Shown here one piece after another: positions 12,431-12,691 of a stretch of 12,691 nucleotides of DNA. Below the pieces are notes generated by a model that saw only the letters and a program-made list of their open reading frames with translations, did no database searches and was not told the DNA's origin. The stretch covers positions 1 through 12,691 of the forward strand of contig DGHX01000069.1 in the NCBI GenBank assembly GCA_002392835.1, in the 5' to 3' direction. Position numbers and translations under genes: made by a program. This stretch comes from Prevotella sp. UBA3837. Its GTDB lineage: Bacteria > Bacteroidota > Bacteroidia > Bacteroidales > Bacteroidaceae. The stretch's first letter is position 1, and each line of letters opens with the position of its first letter.

Positions 12431-12614
12431 CCCCCTATGCCAGGGGGCATAAGCCCCCTAAGTCAGGGTGTTGGGAGTCAGAAAAAGTGTATTTATGCTG
12501 AGGCTTCCATCCCCTTGACTTAGGGGCTTAAAGGATAACAATATTAAGTAACATAGGTATTAACAATGCGAGGAGAACGAGCGATCGTTCAGCCCCCAAC
12601 CCCCTGACATAGGG
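12431..12614. repeat. Four near-palindromic CCCTAnGTCAGGG-type motifs between rpsG and fusA
   Basis: Copies at 12431-12447 (CCCCCTATGCCAGGGGG), 12454-12468 (CCCCCTAAGTCAGGG), 12511-12526 (CCCCTTGACTTAGGGG, opposite orientation) and 12601-12614 (CCCCTGACATAGGG, opposite orientation). Each can form a short hairpin by itself (best at 12431-12447), and the 2nd and 3rd can pair with each other. There are no U-tracts, so these are not simple terminators; transcription should pass on to fusA. Confidence 0.8.
12575..12590 (+). other. Hairpin with GCGA loop upstream of fusA
   Basis: GAACGA (12575-12580) and TCGTTC (12585-12590) form a perfect 6-bp stem closed by GCGA, which has the form of a GNRA tetraloop. 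It ends 39 nt before the fusA ATG. It could be an mRNA protein-binding or processing site; this is inferred from shape only. Confidence 0.4.
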
Positions 12615-12629
12615 AACTCAAGACAAACA

Positions 12630-12691
12630 ATGGCAAAACAAGATTTGCATTTGACGCGAAACATTGGCATCATGGCTCACATCGATGCCGG
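12630..12691 (+). CDS. fusA: Elongation factor G, 5' end only
   Basis: EF-G is the GTPase that drives translocation on the ribosome. Only the first 20 codons are in the window: MAKQDLHLTRNIGIMAHIDA, then G at the edge. NIGIMAHIDAG is the start of the EF-G P-loop (normally AHIDAGKTT). The gene order rpsL-rpsG-fusA is that of the str operon. The ATG is preceded by AGACAAACA with no Shine-Dalgarno site, like rpsG. The rest lies beyond the right edge. Confidence 0.95.
   Translation, partial: MAKQDLHLTRNIGIMAHIDA

Noticed and set aside
1..12691. tRNA, rRNA or other known structured RNA genes
   Set aside because: I looked on both strands for cloverleaf landmarks (GGTTCGAATCC-type arms) and rRNA core sequences and saw none; a covariance-model search would settle this.

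Overview
The window looks like a chromosomal segment of a Bacteroidota species, most likely from the Prevotella/Bacteroides group. Four things point there. Several genes are preceded by the Bacteroidota sigma-ABfr type of promoter (TTTG, 19-20 bp, TAnnTTTG). Most genes lack a clear Shine-Dalgarno site and start in A-rich contexts such as acaaacaATG. The proteins include a secreted carboxypeptidase-regulatory-like protein, a DUF3467 protein, and an L-fucose isomerase/permease of Bacteroidota type. The DNA between genes is full of short tandem and inverted repeats. The species cannot be fixed from the sequence alone.

Layout. Positions 1-1445 hold the infC-rpmI-rplT operon (minus strand; rplT runs off the left edge) with its own promoter directly upstream of infC. 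Positions 1534-2763 (minus) encode a secreted protein of unknown role. It is divergent from an L-fucose cluster at 2961-6804 (plus): fucI, fucP and a rhamnose-type mutarotase. Positions 6805-7187 hold no gene but much structure: a nine-copy array of a 9-mer, a bidirectional terminator-like hairpin built from 21-bp repeats, a tandem pair of ARG-box-like palindromes, and an inverted copy of the 9-mer array. Next is the truncated 3' end of a TaqI/Eco57I-type restriction-methyltransferase gene (minus). Positions 7681-8139 are a complete small transcription unit for a DUF3467 protein: promoter, gene and strong terminator. A glutamine synthetase (8419-9960, plus) overlaps tail to tail with a membrane metallophosphoesterase (9935-11068, minus). 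The window closes with the str operon start, rpsL-rpsG-fusA (fusA cut by the right edge).

How the genes work together. The translation genes (IF3, L35, L20, S12, S7, EF-G) are core housekeeping. FucP imports L-fucose, the mutarotase speeds exchange of its anomers, and FucI converts it to L-fuculose; no kinase or aldolase is present in the window, so the rest of the pathway must lie elsewhere. Glutamine synthetase assimilates ammonia.

I found no clear new multi-gene system. The most interesting material is non-coding: the ARG-box-like operator pair stranded beside a broken gene, paired inverted 9-mer arrays, heptamer repeats that overlap one stop codon and sit inside another coding region, and structured spacers inside the str operon.
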